From: Lachnospiraceae bacterium
GTDB taxonomy: Bacteria > Bacillota > Clostridia > Lachnospirales > Lachnospiraceae
Assembly: GCA_017620155.1 (NCBI GenBank)
Contig: JAFZQY010000112.1
Span: 24,861-88,860 of the forward strand
Reading direction: 5' to 3'
DNA: 64,000 nt
The position numbers and the translations under genes were made by a program. Every line of letters starts with the position of its first letter. Position 1 is the first letter of the stretch. Under the pieces are notes generated by a model, which was not told the DNA's origin, did no database searches, and saw nothing but the letters and a program-made list of their open reading frames with translations. Of the stretch, positions 25,580 to 35,266 are shown one piece after another.

Positions 25580-27199
25580 ATGAAGGAATCTGTCAAAGTC
25601 AGAATAACCGATATGATCGGGATCATATGTATAATCATCGGAGCAGGCGTTTTTCTACGAAGCGCCTGCTTCGTCTACTCATCCGATATCTGGTTTGATG
25701 AGCTGTTTACCGTGGAGCTGGCCATGAAGCCGCTTTCGCAGATGCTCGCTCTTGCAGCGAAGGATGTTCATCCGCCCCTGTATTATATCCTGGTACGCGT
25801 GGTTTACATAATTCTTCACTCGGCCTTCGGGACCGATGTTGTAGCGGCAGCCAAGATCACGTCACTGATCCCTTATGCGCTGGTTCTTGTATATCTGATC
25901 GTGTTCGTGCGTAAGCATTTCGGATGGCTGAGCGCGGGACTTGCGTTCGTGATGATAGCCGCAATGCCTCATATGAGTGAGTTCATGGTGGAGGCGCGCA
26001 TGTATTCGTGGGCGGCGTTCGCACTGTTCGCGATGTTCATCCATGCCATAGAGTGGAAAACCTCACACATTTTTCTCGCCCTCCTGTATGGTATAGCTGC
26101 TATGTATCTGCATTACTATGGGCTTATAGGTGCGGGGGTCATCGCGGTAGGCGTGCTCACTTTAGCAGTAGTGAGAGGGTTAAGGACAAGAAGAAAAGCG
26201 GGTGTGGGTGAGGATGATGAGGAAGGCCTTGCGGAGGGTGCCGGACCTTGGCGGATGGTGATCGCTGCTGCGGTATGCTGCGTGATTGCCATAGTAGCAT
26301 ACATTCCGTGGATCAGGGTGCTGATGGGGCAGATAGGGCAGGTCTCGCAGAGTTACTGGATTCAGCCCGTCACCTGGAGAACGATCCCCGGATGCGTGAA
26401 ATACATATTCAGCCCCGAGTTTGAACAGAGTTATGTAAACTACATATGCGCGGGGATCATGGTCGCCTCATATGTATTCATGATCGTGAGATTTCTTCTT
26501 CAAAGAAATAAAGAGCGCATCACTTCAATATATATATACGGAAGCGCAGCAGTGCTGGCCGGAGTCATAGCTGCCGGCATCGTAGCTTCGATCATCATAA
26601 GACCTGTATTTGTTTACAGGTATATGATGCCCGCCATGTTCATTTTCTGGACCGGTTTTGCCGTGCTGATCGCCAAAACCATAGAAGAGAAACCTTCAAT
26701 TGTTACAATAACAATCGTAATTGTTACAATTGTTACAATCGGAGCATCATGCGTACGAAGCTTCAATCTGTTCAGATGGGGAGAGGTGCGCAAGGCGGAT
26801 GGGATAAAGCAGATGGAGCTGGCGCTGGATCAGATCAGACAGGATTATCCGGATACTCTCATCGTCTGCAACTTCAATCATGTACAGGCTCTGATGTGGT
26901 ATTATCTCGAGAATGACAGTGTTTTATGGGGGTATACCGATGAGAATCTGATAGCGGATATATGCGGCAGAGCCCCCATCGTGATGATCGATGAGGTATC
27001 GGATCTTAAGGAGATTCTCGCAGAGCGCGGACAGTCGGAATTCCTTTTCTTCGGCAGCGGTAATGCCAGGGACGAGATAATAGAGGATTGGAAATCTTAT
27101 CAAATTTTTACAGAAATGTTACAAAATAGTTGCTTTTTGGAAAGGTATTATATTAATATATATAAAGTAGTGCTCAAATCGACGGAAAGTAATCCCTAA
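25580..27199 (+). CDS. GT-C membrane glycosyltransferase (GT39/ArnT-like)
   Basis: This polytopic membrane protein of 539 residues has about eleven helices. WFDELFT, with Asp40-Glu41 in the first outer loop, and HPPLYY are the hallmarks of lipid-linked-sugar GT-C transferases of the PMT/ArnT type. EARMYSWA is also typical. It should move a sugar from a polyprenyl carrier to an acceptor outside the membrane; donor and acceptor are unknown. An AT-rich patch with three ATTGTTACAAT words lies at 26699-26739. The stop shares a base with the next start (TAATG at 27197-27201). Confidence 0.85.
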   Translation: MKESVKVRITDMIGIICIIIGAGVFLRSACFVYSSDIWFDELFTVELAMKPLSQMLALAAKDVHPPLYYILVRVVYIILHSAFGTDVVAAAKITSLIPYALVLVYLIVFVRKHFGWLSAGLAFVMIAAMPHMSEFMVEARMYSWAAFALFAMFIHAIEWKTSHIFLALLYGIAAMYLHYYGLIGAGVIAVGVLTLAVVRGLRTRRKAGVGEDDEEGLAEGAGPWRMVIAAAVCCVIAIVAYIPWIRVLMGQIGQVSQSYWIQPVTWRTIPGCVKYIFSPEFEQSYVNYICAGIMVASYVFMIVRFLLQRNKERITSIYIYGSAAVLAGVIAAGIVASIIIRPVFVYRYMMPAMFIFWTGFAVLIAKTIEEKPSIVTITIVIVTIVTIGASCVRSFNLFRWGEVRKADGIKQMELALDQIRQDYPDTLIVCNFNHVQALMWYYLENDSVLWGYTDENLIADICGRAPIVMIDEVSDLKEILAERGQSEFLFFGSGNARDEIIEDWKSYQIFTEMLQNSCFLERYYINIYKVVLKSTESNP

Positions 27200-27966
27200 T
27201 GAAGAAAATCAAGACCAAAATAAGACGTGTGATAATAGGTGCCGCTGCAGGTGCGATTGCCGCAGCAGCGCTTGTTTTAAGTGCTTTTTCATTTAGTTCT
27301 GAAGCCGACAGCGATACCTCCAGAGTAGTTGAGGAGATGGATGGCAGCGGTTCATATATCACTGCGGAAGCAGCCGAACCCGAGGACGTTTTGAATGATG
27401 AAGAAGCGATCCGTACTGTCGAAGCTCTCGGCGCGACCAAGGATTATCTCTCATGCATGACGCCCGAAGAGATCCAGAGCCTTTCTTCAGAGGCACTTGC
27501 GATCGAAGGCCTTGATACTTCACTTGCTGACGGCAGTCTCGTGACCAGAGGCATCACATTCGAGATTCCCGAGGGCTATGAGGCATCTCCGGACACTCCC
27601 GGCATGTATATACCGAAGCGTTTCCCGATAGATGCCAGCAATATGGTTTATTCCGAGTTTGATGCCGATTATACTCTTCAGATGATGGATGAAGCGTATT
27701 TTGAGCAGATGGTGGAGCAGAACTTCACCGCGGCTTTCGGCACTGCGATAGATGTCAACATCACCGAATATCAGCCTTATACCATAGACGGTGTTCCGGC
27801 TATCAGGATCAAGGCGGAGTATGATCTGGACGGCAATCATGTGACAAGCCTCATGATCATCATCAACGGATCCAAGACATATACTGTTGTATATACCCAG
27901 ACGCATGATTATGACCGCATGGATCTTTTCGAAGCCAGTGCAGCCAGCATTCATGTCCAGAAATAA
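27199..27966 (+). CDS. Exported protein of unknown function
   Basis: The product has 255 residues with a positively charged start and an Ala-rich hydrophobic segment at about 11-31, which could be a signal peptide or an anchor. The mature part has an acidic linker and a C-terminal beta-rich domain of about 145 residues (GITFEIPEGYEASPDTPGMYIP to the end), reminiscent of small PsbP-like or DUF-type domains in Clostridia. No catalytic motif is visible. Overlap with the glycosyltransferase stop implies coupled expression. Confidence 0.75.
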   Translation: MKKIKTKIRRVIIGAAAGAIAAAALVLSAFSFSSEADSDTSRVVEEMDGSGSYITAEAAEPEDVLNDEEAIRTVEALGATKDYLSCMTPEEIQSLSSEALAIEGLDTSLADGSLVTRGITFEIPEGYEASPDTPGMYIPKRFPIDASNMVYSEFDADYTLQMMDEAYFEQMVEQNFTAAFGTAIDVNITEYQPYTIDGVPAIRIKAEYDLDGNHVTSLMIIINGSKTYTVVYTQTHDYDRMDLFEASAASIHVQK

Positions 27967-27975
27967 ATATATCTG

Positions 27976-28004
27976 TTGACACGCATCTTTATCTGTGATA
28001 TTTT
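27976..28004 (+). promoter_or_regulatory. Sigma-A promoter of infC-rpmI-rplT
   Basis: A perfect -35 TTGACA (27976-27981), 17-base spacer and -10 TATTTT (27999-28004) start a leader of about 170 bases. Confidence 0.8.
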
Positions 28005-28010
28005 ACATAG

Positions 28011-28160
28011 GTGCGTGAAAGCATATTGCAAAGCAGAGTATCCGCTCTCACCCGTCGGTCATATCTAAAGCATCGCACGGCGTCAACATATTTTTCAGAC
28101 AGTCATTCTGGCTGATTTTATGTGAGTGGATAGTTATGCTATCCATTTTTTTATTCACTT
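28011..28160 (+). promoter_or_regulatory. L20-type leader with antiterminator/terminator switch
   Basis: The leader can form two exclusive structures. TATCCGCTC (28039-28047) can pair with GAGTGGATA (28124-28132) over nine positions including one G-U. The same GGATA bases also form the left arm of the terminator hairpin at 28127-28145. This is the logic of the ribosomal protein L20 leader of Firmicutes, where excess L20 promotes termination ahead of infC. The pairing is seen by eye; L20 as ligand is inferred from the operon. Confidence 0.75.
28127..28152 (+). terminator. Attenuator terminator upstream of infC
   Basis: A stem TGGATAG / CTATCCA with a five-base loop is followed directly by seven T residues, 27 bases before the infC start. 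Confidence 0.85.
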
Positions 28161-28179
28161 TTTATGGAGGGAAAAAGCC

Positions 28180-28707
28180 ATTAGCAACAATAACAACAAT
28201 AATGACCTGTTCATAAACGGACAGATCAGGGACAAGGAAGTACGTGTTATCGGTGAAAACGGTGAACAGCTCGGTGTCATGGACATCGCATCCGCGATGA
28301 GGCTGGCCGAAGAAGCGGGAGTCGATCTGGTCAAGATCGCGCCTAACGCAAAGCCGCCCGTATGCAGGATCGTTGATTACGGCAAGTTCAGATATGAGCA
28401 GACCCGTAAGGAGAAGGAAGCCAAGAAGAAACAGAAGGTTGTTGAGATCAAAGAGATCCGCCTTTCTCCCAATATCGACACCAATGACTTAAACACCAAG
28501 ACCGCCAACGCCCGCAAGTTCCTGGAAAAGGGTAACAGAGTCAAGGTTACGCTCAGGTTCCGCGGCCGTGAGATGGCTCATATGGCGCAGTCCAAGCATA
28601 TTCTGGATGATTTTGCCGAGGCTTTGGCTGATGTGGCCGTAGTAGACAAGGAACCCAAGGTCGAGGGACGTTCCATGACCATGTTCCTTGCTGAGAAGAA
28701 AAAGTGA
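28180..28707 (+). CDS. infC: Translation initiation factor IF-3 (AUU start)
   Basis: IF-3 has 175 residues here; it binds the 30S subunit and checks the start codon. The conserved start of the protein (INGQIRDKEVRVI), the linker KEKEAKKKQK and the C-domain (IRLSPNIDTNDL, RFRGREMAH) are all present. No ATG, GTG or TTG fits. GGAGGG at 28166-28171 lies eight bases before an ATT codon at 28180, giving a short Ser-Asn-rich N-terminus. AUU is the known unusual start of infC in E. coli and Bacillus, through which IF-3 represses its own translation. An ATG at 28126 opens the frame but sits in the terminator stem. The gene heads infC-rpmI-rplT. Confidence 0.93.
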   Translation: MSNNNNNNDLFINGQIRDKEVRVIGENGEQLGVMDIASAMRLAEEAGVDLVKIAPNAKPPVCRIVDYGKFRYEQTRKEKEAKKKQKVVEIKEIRLSPNIDTNDLNTKTANARKFLEKGNRVKVTLRFRGREMAHMAQSKHILDDFAEALADVAVVDKEPKVEGRSMTMFLAEKKK

Positions 28708-28755
28708 TAAAGTACCGAAAGGTCTGATAATAACAGCATTTAGGAGGAAAAAGAC

Positions 28756-28953
28756 ATGCCCAAAATGAAAACAAGCAGAGCCGCAGCAAAGCGTTTCAGC
28801 AAGACCGGCTCAGGCAAGCTTAAGAGAAACAAGGCCTACAGACGTCATATTCTGACCAAGAAGACCACCAAGAACAAGAGACAGCTTCGTCATCCTGCAC
28901 TGGCTGATGAGACTAATGTAAAGAATATGAAGAAGATCCTTCCCTACGCATAA
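28756..28953 (+). CDS. rpmI: Ribosomal protein bL35
   Basis: This is a basic protein of 65 residues of the large subunit. The start [14 protein letters not shown] and the [16 protein letters not shown] stretch are diagnostic. AGGAGG precedes the ATG. It lies between infC and rplT, the standard order. Confidence 0.97.
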   Translation: MPKMKTSRAAAKRFSKTGSGKLKRNKAYRRHILTKKTTKNKRQLRHPALADETNVKNMKKILPYA

Positions 28954-29007
28954 GCGGGTGAGGAGTTTCGAGAGTGATTTACCCGTAATCGTAAGGAGGA
29001 ATATACA

Positions 29008-29370
29008 ATGGCAAGAATCAAAGGCGGAATGAACGCCAAGAAAAAGCACAACAGGGTTCTTAAGCTCGCCAAGGGATACAGAGGAGCCCGTTCAAAACAG
29101 TATAGAGTAGCTAAGCAGTCGGTTATGAGAGGTCTTACCTCTGCATACGCAGGCCGCAAGGAGCGTAAGCGTCAGTTCAGACAGCTCTGGATCGCACGTA
29201 TCAACGCAGCAGCCAGATTGAACGGCATTTCATACAGCAAGTTCATGTTCGGTTTAAAGAATGCCGGCGTAGACATGAACCGCAAGATGCTCGCTGAGAT
29301 GGCAGTAAATGATGCCGAAGGTTTTGCATCACTTGCAGAACTCGCTAAGAACAACCAGCAGAGCGCGTAA
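29008..29370 (+). CDS. rplT: Ribosomal protein bL20
   Basis: This large-subunit assembly protein of 120 residues binds 23S rRNA early. [40 protein letters not shown] and the C-terminal [10 protein letters not shown] are all typical. In Firmicutes this protein is the autorepressor that acts on the leader of its own operon, and such a leader is present at 28011-28160. AAGGAGG precedes the ATG. A terminator follows. Confidence 0.97.
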   Translation: MARIKGGMNAKKKHNRVLKLAKGYRGARSKQYRVAKQSVMRGLTSAYAGRKERKRQFRQLWIARINAAARLNGISYSKFMFGLKNAGVDMNRKMLAEMAVNDAEGFASLAELAKNNQQSA

Positions 29371-29385
29371 CTTAAGATGAAAAGA

Positions 29386-29414
29386 CCGTCGCACATACAT
29401 GTGCGGCGGTTTTT
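29386..29414 (+). terminator. Rho-independent terminator after rplT
   Basis: A stem CCGTCGCACAT / ATGTGCGGCGG with a tiny apical loop is followed by five T residues. Confidence 0.9.
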
Positions 29415-29447
29415 GTTATTTATGCCGATTTTTGCGCCCTCTTTTCC

Positions 29448-29476
29448 TTGTTATGTTGGAAATAATTGACTATAAT
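29448..29476 (+). promoter_or_regulatory. Sigma-A promoter of the chemoreceptor gene
   Basis: A -35 TTGTTA (29448-29453), 17-base spacer and perfect -10 TATAAT (29471-29476). The leader of about 100 bases contains a hairpin CAATTCC / GGGGATTG at about 29520-29538. No known riboswitch was recognised. Confidence 0.78.
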
Positions 29477-29580
29477 GTAAAATATGAGCGAGCAAGTTTG
29501 CGAGCCATGTTTTAGGGAGCAATTCCTGAAGGGGATTGCAACTTAGTAGGGGAAAAAGGAATTTCAAAGAGGGTTAAGCT

Positions 29581-31338
29581 ATGAAGAAAAAAACGATCAG
29601 CGTAAGATTTACCGTTGCGGCTCTTGGCGTTGTAATGCTCATACTTGTACTTTCGAGCATCATGTATTTCAGCACCAAATTAAGCCAGAATGCTGCGGGG
29701 GACGAGGAAGTATACTTTGAGAACCTATATCAGATCAGCGAACTTCTGATCAATGCGGACAGGGATTTCTATCAGGCCATGATGGGCGCCACCCAGTACT
29801 ATGATATCAAGGCCAATCTTGATGCAATTCCACCCGAGGAAGCCGAAATGGTCCTTCCCATGAAGCTGGATATCTATAACGAGAACTATGATCAGGTAGT
29901 GGAGAGGGCGACTCAGGCTATTCAGATAGCCAGTCAGAATCCTTCTCTTTATACCGGCACTACTCTTGACGGAAGTTCCGTTACATTTAAGGAGAGCGCC
30001 GACAAGTTCATGAGCGATCTTTCCGCATGGCATGATTCCTATGATATTACGAACGGAGATGAAGCCGGATGGACTACATTCATCAATACCTTCGATAATA
30101 CCAGAGAATCGATCTCCGATATGTGCGACATCGTAGAGAAATGGGCGATCAACGAAAAGGATGCCCGTATCGCACAGCTTCAGAAGGAAGTTCTGACATG
30201 CGTTGTTATCTTCGCAGTGATCATCATCATAGTTGTGGTTATGTATGTATTCGTTATACGCAACATGCGTCTCAGCATCCAGCAGATGCAGAAAGCCGTA
30301 CAGGTTATAGCGTCCGGTGACTTCGCCGAACCGGTTGTGGCAGACAGTGCCTTTACCGAGTTTAACGATGTTGAGAGCAGAATAGAGAACATGCGTAAGC
30401 AGCTCCAGGAAGCTCTGATCGAGGTTACCAGGTGTGCCGATGATGTTGATTCCAAGGCAGAGAATACCAAGACCAGTATCGGCGATTCTCAGGAGACCAC
30501 CAATAACATTTCTGCAGCATCCAACGATCTCGCACAGGGTGCCATGGTCATGGCAGAAGATGTTCAGACCACATCCGGCATAACCGTAGGTCTGGGTGAG
30601 AGCATCGACCGTGTTCAGGAAGCAGCAGAGATCAACCTGACCAGAGTTAAAGAACTCTACGATGAATCGGTTACCATCCAGAGACAGCTTGATGACATCA
30701 AGCGCGCCGATGAAGCTACGGATGCCAAAGCAGGACAGGTTGCCGATTCTGTCGGCAAGACAGCTTCCGTTGTTGAAGAGATCAGTAAAGCAGCAGAAGG
30801 CATCATAGCTATAGCAAGCCAGACCAACCTGCTCGCTCTTAACGCATCCATCGAGGCGGCCAGAGCCGGCGAGGCAGGAATGGGATTTGCCGTTGTTGCA
30901 GATAATATCAAGAATCTTGCCGAAGAGTCCAATCAGATGGCAGGAGAGATCACCAACATGCTTAATGTGATCACTCAGTATTCGGAAGAGAACAAGAACT
31001 TAACAGCCAGCATCAAGGCTGCTACTACATCAGAGTCTGAGGCTCTCGAAGAGATGACCACCAGATTCGATGATATGCTCGCCAAACTTGATGAGATGCG
31101 TGAAGGTAACGAGCAGATCTCATCACTCGTTGATCACATGTCACAGGGTAAGGATCAGATCGTTAATTCCGTTGAATCTCTCTCCAGTATCTCCGAAGAG
31201 AACGCAGCTTCTACTCAGGAGACCAGTGCTTCGATCCAGCAGCTCAACTGCAACATGGAGAATGTTGTCAATGAGGCAACCGCACTCGGAGAGATCGCCG
31301 CTCAGCTTAAGGCTAATGTGGCTAAGTTCAAGGTTTGA
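29581..31338 (+). CDS. Methyl-accepting chemotaxis protein
   Basis: This chemoreceptor of 585 residues has a first membrane helix at about 9-30, a helical ligand-binding region of about 165 residues outside, and a second helix at about 200-224. It then has a HAMP domain and a long coiled-coil signalling domain. The kinase-contact tip is the conserved [19 protein letters not shown]. It should pass ligand binding to CheA/CheW. No che or flagellar gene is nearby. The four-helix sensor fold gives no ligand. It stands alone behind its own promoter, with the next gene 17 bases on. Confidence 0.93.
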   Translation: MKKKTISVRFTVAALGVVMLILVLSSIMYFSTKLSQNAAGDEEVYFENLYQISELLINADRDFYQAMMGATQYYDIKANLDAIPPEEAEMVLPMKLDIYNENYDQVVERATQAIQIASQNPSLYTGTTLDGSSVTFKESADKFMSDLSAWHDSYDITNGDEAGWTTFINTFDNTRESISDMCDIVEKWAINEKDARIAQLQKEVLTCVVIFAVIIIIVVVMYVFVIRNMRLSIQQMQKAVQVIASGDFAEPVVADSAFTEFNDVESRIENMRKQLQEALIEVTRCADDVDSKAENTKTSIGDSQETTNNISAASNDLAQGAMVMAEDVQTTSGITVGLGESIDRVQEAAEINLTRVKELYDESVTIQRQLDDIKRADEATDAKAGQVADSVGKTASVVEEISKAAEGIIAIASQTNLLALNASIEAARAGEAGMGFAVVADNIKNLAEESNQMAGEITNMLNVITQYSEENKNLTASIKAATTSESEALEEMTTRFDDMLAKLDEMREGNEQISSLVDHMSQGKDQIVNSVESLSSISEENAASTQETSASIQQLNCNMENVVNEATALGEIAAQLKANVAKFKV

Positions 31339-31355
31339 TGAGTACGTAGGGACCG

Positions 31356-32966
31356 ATGGATAATAAACCACGTATTTTAAAGAACAAAACATACCTGTAT
31401 CTGACTGAATTCTTTGCAGGTATGAGTGTAATGGCAGTAGAACTCGGAGCCAGCAGATTGCTGGCTCCGTATTTCAGTTCATCACAGATCGTCTGGACCA
31501 TAATCATCGGTACGATCATGATCGCGATGGCTCTCGGTAACATCTACGGCGGAAGGAGCGCTGATAAGCATCCCGATCCCGACAGGCTCTATCGGCGTAT
31601 AGTCGTAGCGGGGATATGGATCGCACTGATCCCCGTGGCGGGTAAGTATATCATCATCGGTATCGCAGGCGTTCTGATTCTTGCAGTCAATACAAACTTC
31701 CTGATCATAGCTGCCTTTCTTGCCTGCATGGTCATCTTTGTATATCCGCTGTTCCTGCTGGGGACTGTGACTCCCTCTCTTGTAAAATACACAGTCGATA
31801 GCCTTGATGACAGCGGCAAGACCGTCGGATACCTGGGGGCCTTCAATACCATAGGAAGCATAATCGGTACCTTCGTGCCTACGTTCATCAGTATCCCTGC
31901 TGTGGGTACGAGCGTTACTTTCCTGATATTCGCAGGCATACTTCTCATACTTGCGCTTATCTATTTCATCAGTGCCGGAATGGGGAAGAAACGCGCGATC
32001 TCAGCGACTGTAACAGGCGTTATCTTTGCCCTGTGCATAGTTTTGGGACATAACTCATCTTTTGCCTTCTGGGAAAATGACCTGACCGTAGAGGATGAGT
32101 CGATATATAACTACCTTCAGGTATATGAGACCGGCAATCGTATCGTTTTGTCCACCAATGTCCTTTTCGGCGTTCAGTCGGTCTATCTGCGCGATGAAGG
32201 CCTGACCGGAATGTATTACGATTATGCCATGGCTGCGCCGCTCATGGCTGATTGCATCGACAATGACAGCCCGGCCCGGATGCTGATCCTCGGGATGGGT
32301 ACGGGAACATATGCGACCCAATGCACCAGGTATTTCGGTGATATGGATATTACGGGCGTGGAGATCGACGAGAAGATTACGAAGCTTGCCAGAGAATACT
32401 TCGAACTTGATGAGTCCGTTCCAGTCGTCACATATGACGGGCGCGCTTATCTTAATGCCATAGACGAGACATATGATGTGATAATGGTGGATGCTTACCA
32501 GGATATCACGATTCCTTTTCAGATGTCGTCGGTCGAGTTCTTTTCTCTTGTAAAAGAACACTTAAATCCCGGCGGCGTCATGGTCGTGAACATGAACATG
32601 CGCGGCCAGATGCCCGGGAGCATCAACGATTATCTGGCCGATACGATATCGTCGGTTTTCGGTGAGGTTTACACCGTGGATGTCGCAGGAAGCACGAACC
32701 GCGAGCTTTTTGCCTCGGATAATCCCGCGATTCTTGAAAACATGGTATCTAACAGGACGGCCGATGAATCGCTTGACGGGATGATGGATTATGTATATGA
32801 AAGTCTGGTCAGATATGAAGCGGGAGACCGTGTCATGACCGATGACAAGGCACCGGTCGAGCTTCTCGGCATGCGTGTCATAGACGAGATAATCCACGCC
32901 GAGGTCGCAGTTTACAAGGATATCTATCGTTCGCAGGGGCTTCAGGGACTGCTTGAAGTGCTTTGA
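31356..32966 (+). CDS. Membrane-anchored spermidine-synthase-like protein
   Basis: The product has 536 residues. The first 210 or so form about seven membrane helices, beginning LTEFFAGMSVMAVELGASRLLAPYF, the usual start of the fused-MFS/spermidine-synthase family. The C-terminal half is an aminopropyltransferase-like Rossmann domain with the SAM-binding LGMGTGTYATQ from about residue 312, VEID, and VMVDAYQD. Soluble SpeE uses decarboxylated SAM and putrescine; whether the membrane form does is not known. It is the only polyamine-type gene here. Confidence 0.87.
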   Translation: MDNKPRILKNKTYLYLTEFFAGMSVMAVELGASRLLAPYFSSSQIVWTIIIGTIMIAMALGNIYGGRSADKHPDPDRLYRRIVVAGIWIALIPVAGKYIIIGIAGVLILAVNTNFLIIAAFLACMVIFVYPLFLLGTVTPSLVKYTVDSLDDSGKTVGYLGAFNTIGSIIGTFVPTFISIPAVGTSVTFLIFAGILLILALIYFISAGMGKKRAISATVTGVIFALCIVLGHNSSFAFWENDLTVEDESIYNYLQVYETGNRIVLSTNVLFGVQSVYLRDEGLTGMYYDYAMAAPLMADCIDNDSPARMLILGMGTGTYATQCTRYFGDMDITGVEIDEKITKLAREYFELDESVPVVTYDGRAYLNAIDETYDVIMVDAYQDITIPFQMSSVEFFSLVKEHLNPGGVMVVNMNMRGQMPGSINDYLADTISSVFGEVYTVDVAGSTNRELFASDNPAILENMVSNRTADESLDGMMDYVYESLVRYEAGDRVMTDDKAPVELLGMRVIDEIIHAEVAVYKDIYRSQGLQGLLEVL

Positions 32967-32989
32967 TTTTTTTTGGATAAGGGTTAAAT

Positions 32990-35224
32990 ATGACTAACTA
33001 TGATGTAAAGGGCATGAGCTGCGCCGCATGCCAGGCAAGAGTGGAGAAGGCGGTAAACGGAGTCGAGGGAGTAACTTCGTGCGCCGTGAGTCTGCTTACG
33101 AATTCCATGAGCGTGGAAGGGGATGCAGAGCCTGAAAAGATCATGGCAGCCGTAAAAGCCGCCGGATATAAGGCCAAGGTCAGTTCCGGGGGGCTTTCCT
33201 TCGATGACGACACCTCTCAGATCAGAAAAAGACTCGTATTTTCCGCCGTAATCCTTATAATTCTCATGTATTTTTCGATGGGCGTGGAGATGCTCGGACT
33301 TCCTGCGCCTTCGTTTATTACCGGTTCACACCTGATCATACCGTTCCTGGAAGCTCTGCTTTCGGGTGCGATCCTTTGGATAAACAGAGTGTTCTTTGAG
33401 CGCGGTTTTACGGGGCTGATCCACAAGAGCCCTAACATGGATACGCTGGTTGCACTCGGAAGCGGAGTGTCGTATCTTTGGAGTCTGTATATACTGATCC
33501 GAATGATCGTTCTGAGCGTACGCGGTGATATGGACACGCTTCATACTCTTGGCATGGATCAGTACTTTGAATCGGCTGCGATGATACTGGTACTCATCAC
33601 TGTCGGTAAACTGCTTGAGGCGATATCCAAAGGCAGGACTACGGATGCGATCAAGGGTCTGATAGCTCTTACGCCCAAGACCGCTACAGTGATCCGGGGC
33701 GGAGCGGAGATGACCGTTCCGATAGAAGAATTGGCCGTGGGTGATGAATATGTCGTAAAAGCCGGTGAATCAGTGCCTGTGGATGGAGTTATACTTGACG
33801 GGACATGCTCGGTGGATGAATCGGCTCTTACGGGTGAGTCGGTTCCCGTGGATAAAGAGGCGGGAGACCGGATCAGTGCTGCCACGATAAGCAGATCAGG
33901 GTATATCAGAGCACGCGCCGAGAAGGTAGGACAGGACACTGCGCTTGCTCAGATCATCAAGCTGGTTTCCGATGCTGCTGTTACCAAGGCGCCTATCGCC
34001 AGGACCGCGGATAAGGTGGCGGGAGTATTCGTGCCCGTAGTCATGGGAATAGCTGTTATAACCTTTATCATATGGATGATCGCCGGTTCTGGACTCTCCT
34101 TTGCCCTGGAGAGAGCCATATCCGTGCTGGTGATCAGCTGTCCGTGCGCACTGGGGCTTGCTACGCCCGTGGCCATCATGGTCGCAAACGGAAAAGGCGC
34201 GAGGATGGGGATATTATTTAAGACTTCAGAGGCGATGGAGATAACAGGCCGTACGCAGATCGTAGTCCTTGATAAGACAGGTACGGTTACGAGCGGGAAG
34301 CCGGCTGTCACGGATGTGATCTGTGCAGGGGAAATGACGGAAGATAAGCTCATCGAGTATGCATATGCTTTGGAGTCGTACAGCGAACATCCCCTTGCGC
34401 GTGCTGTCACGGATGCATATGGGGATGGAACAGTACCCGATATAGACGATTTCGAGGTGATAAGCGGAAGCGGTATTCGCGGGACTTATAAGGGAACAAA
34501 GCTTATGGGCGGAAGTGTTAAGTTCATCTCTGGGCTTACGAATATACCTGATGCGATCACAGAAAAGGCTGATGCACTTTCTGCAGCCGGAAGGACGCCT
34601 CTTCTTTTTACATGTGACGGTGAAGTGATCGGACTGATCGCCGTTGCGGATGAGATAAAGGCTGATTCGGCAGACGCCATACGTGAGCTTAAGAACATGG
34701 GGATTAAGACTGTAATGCTCACGGGAGATAATGAGAAGGTTGCTTCCGCTATCGCCGAAAAAGCCGGAGTTGACACATTCATAGCGGGTGTTATGCCTGA
34801 TGAAAAAGCTGAAAAGATAAAAGAACTAAAGAAGGACGGCTACACGGTCATGATCGGTGACGGCATAAACGACGCCCCGGCTCTTACCGTGGCTGACATT
34901 GGAATGGCCATAGGAGCCGGAACCGACATAGCCATCGATGCGGCCGATGTCGTGCTCATGAAGAGTTCTCTTGCTGATGCCGTAAAAGCCATACGCTTAA
35001 GCAGGCGGACTCTGACGAACATACATGAGAACCTGTTCTGGGCCTTTTTCTATAACATGATAGGCATCCCGCTCGCGGCGGGAGCGTTCATAGGTGCTTT
35101 CGGATGGAAGCTTACTCCGATGTTCGGTGCGGCAGCGATGAGTCTTTCCAGTTTTTGCGTGGTAATGAACGCATTAAGACTAAACTTTTTCGGGCGAGGT
35201 GCCGATAAAAAAGATAGAGTATAG
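32990..35224 (+). CDS. copA: Copper-translocating P1B-type ATPase
   Basis: This heavy-metal pump of 744 residues exports Cu(I). It has one N-terminal metal-binding domain with GMSCAAC (Cys11, Cys14), eight expected helices, TGES, the transport motif CPC at 384-386, the phosphorylated Asp428 in DKTGT, SEHPLA and GDGINDAP. The Cys-Pro-Cys motif and CxxC domain point to the CopA subgroup. No copper regulator or CopZ is adjacent. The ATG follows ATAAGGG. Confidence 0.93.
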   Translation: MTNYDVKGMSCAACQARVEKAVNGVEGVTSCAVSLLTNSMSVEGDAEPEKIMAAVKAAGYKAKVSSGGLSFDDDTSQIRKRLVFSAVILIILMYFSMGVEMLGLPAPSFITGSHLIIPFLEALLSGAILWINRVFFERGFTGLIHKSPNMDTLVALGSGVSYLWSLYILIRMIVLSVRGDMDTLHTLGMDQYFESAAMILVLITVGKLLEAISKGRTTDAIKGLIALTPKTATVIRGGAEMTVPIEELAVGDEYVVKAGESVPVDGVILDGTCSVDESALTGESVPVDKEAGDRISAATISRSGYIRARAEKVGQDTALAQIIKLVSDAAVTKAPIARTADKVAGVFVPVVMGIAVITFIIWMIAGSGLSFALERAISVLVISCPCALGLATPVAIMVANGKGARMGILFKTSEAMEITGRTQIVVLDKTGTVTSGKPAVTDVICAGEMTEDKLIEYAYALESYSEHPLARAVTDAYGDGTVPDIDDFEVISGSGIRGTYKGTKLMGGSVKFISGLTNIPDAITEKADALSAAGRTPLLFTCDGEVIGLIAVADEIKADSADAIRELKNMGIKTVMLTGDNEKVASAIAEKAGVDTFIAGVMPDEKAEKIKELKKDGYTVMIGDGINDAPALTVADIGMAIGAGTDIAIDAADVVLMKSSLADAVKAIRLSRRTLTNIHENLFWAFFYNMIGIPLAAGAFIGAFGWKLTPMFGAAAMSLSSFCVVMNALRLNFFGRGADKKDRV

Positions 35225-35266
35225 TTTTATCCACGGATGGATACATTTTAACAAGGAGGTTTATGT

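Noticed and set aside
28126-28179. ATG start for infC at 28126
   Set aside because: It lies in the attenuator stem, has no ribosome binding site, and adds residues foreign to IF-3. The ATT at 28180 has GGAGGG at the right distance.
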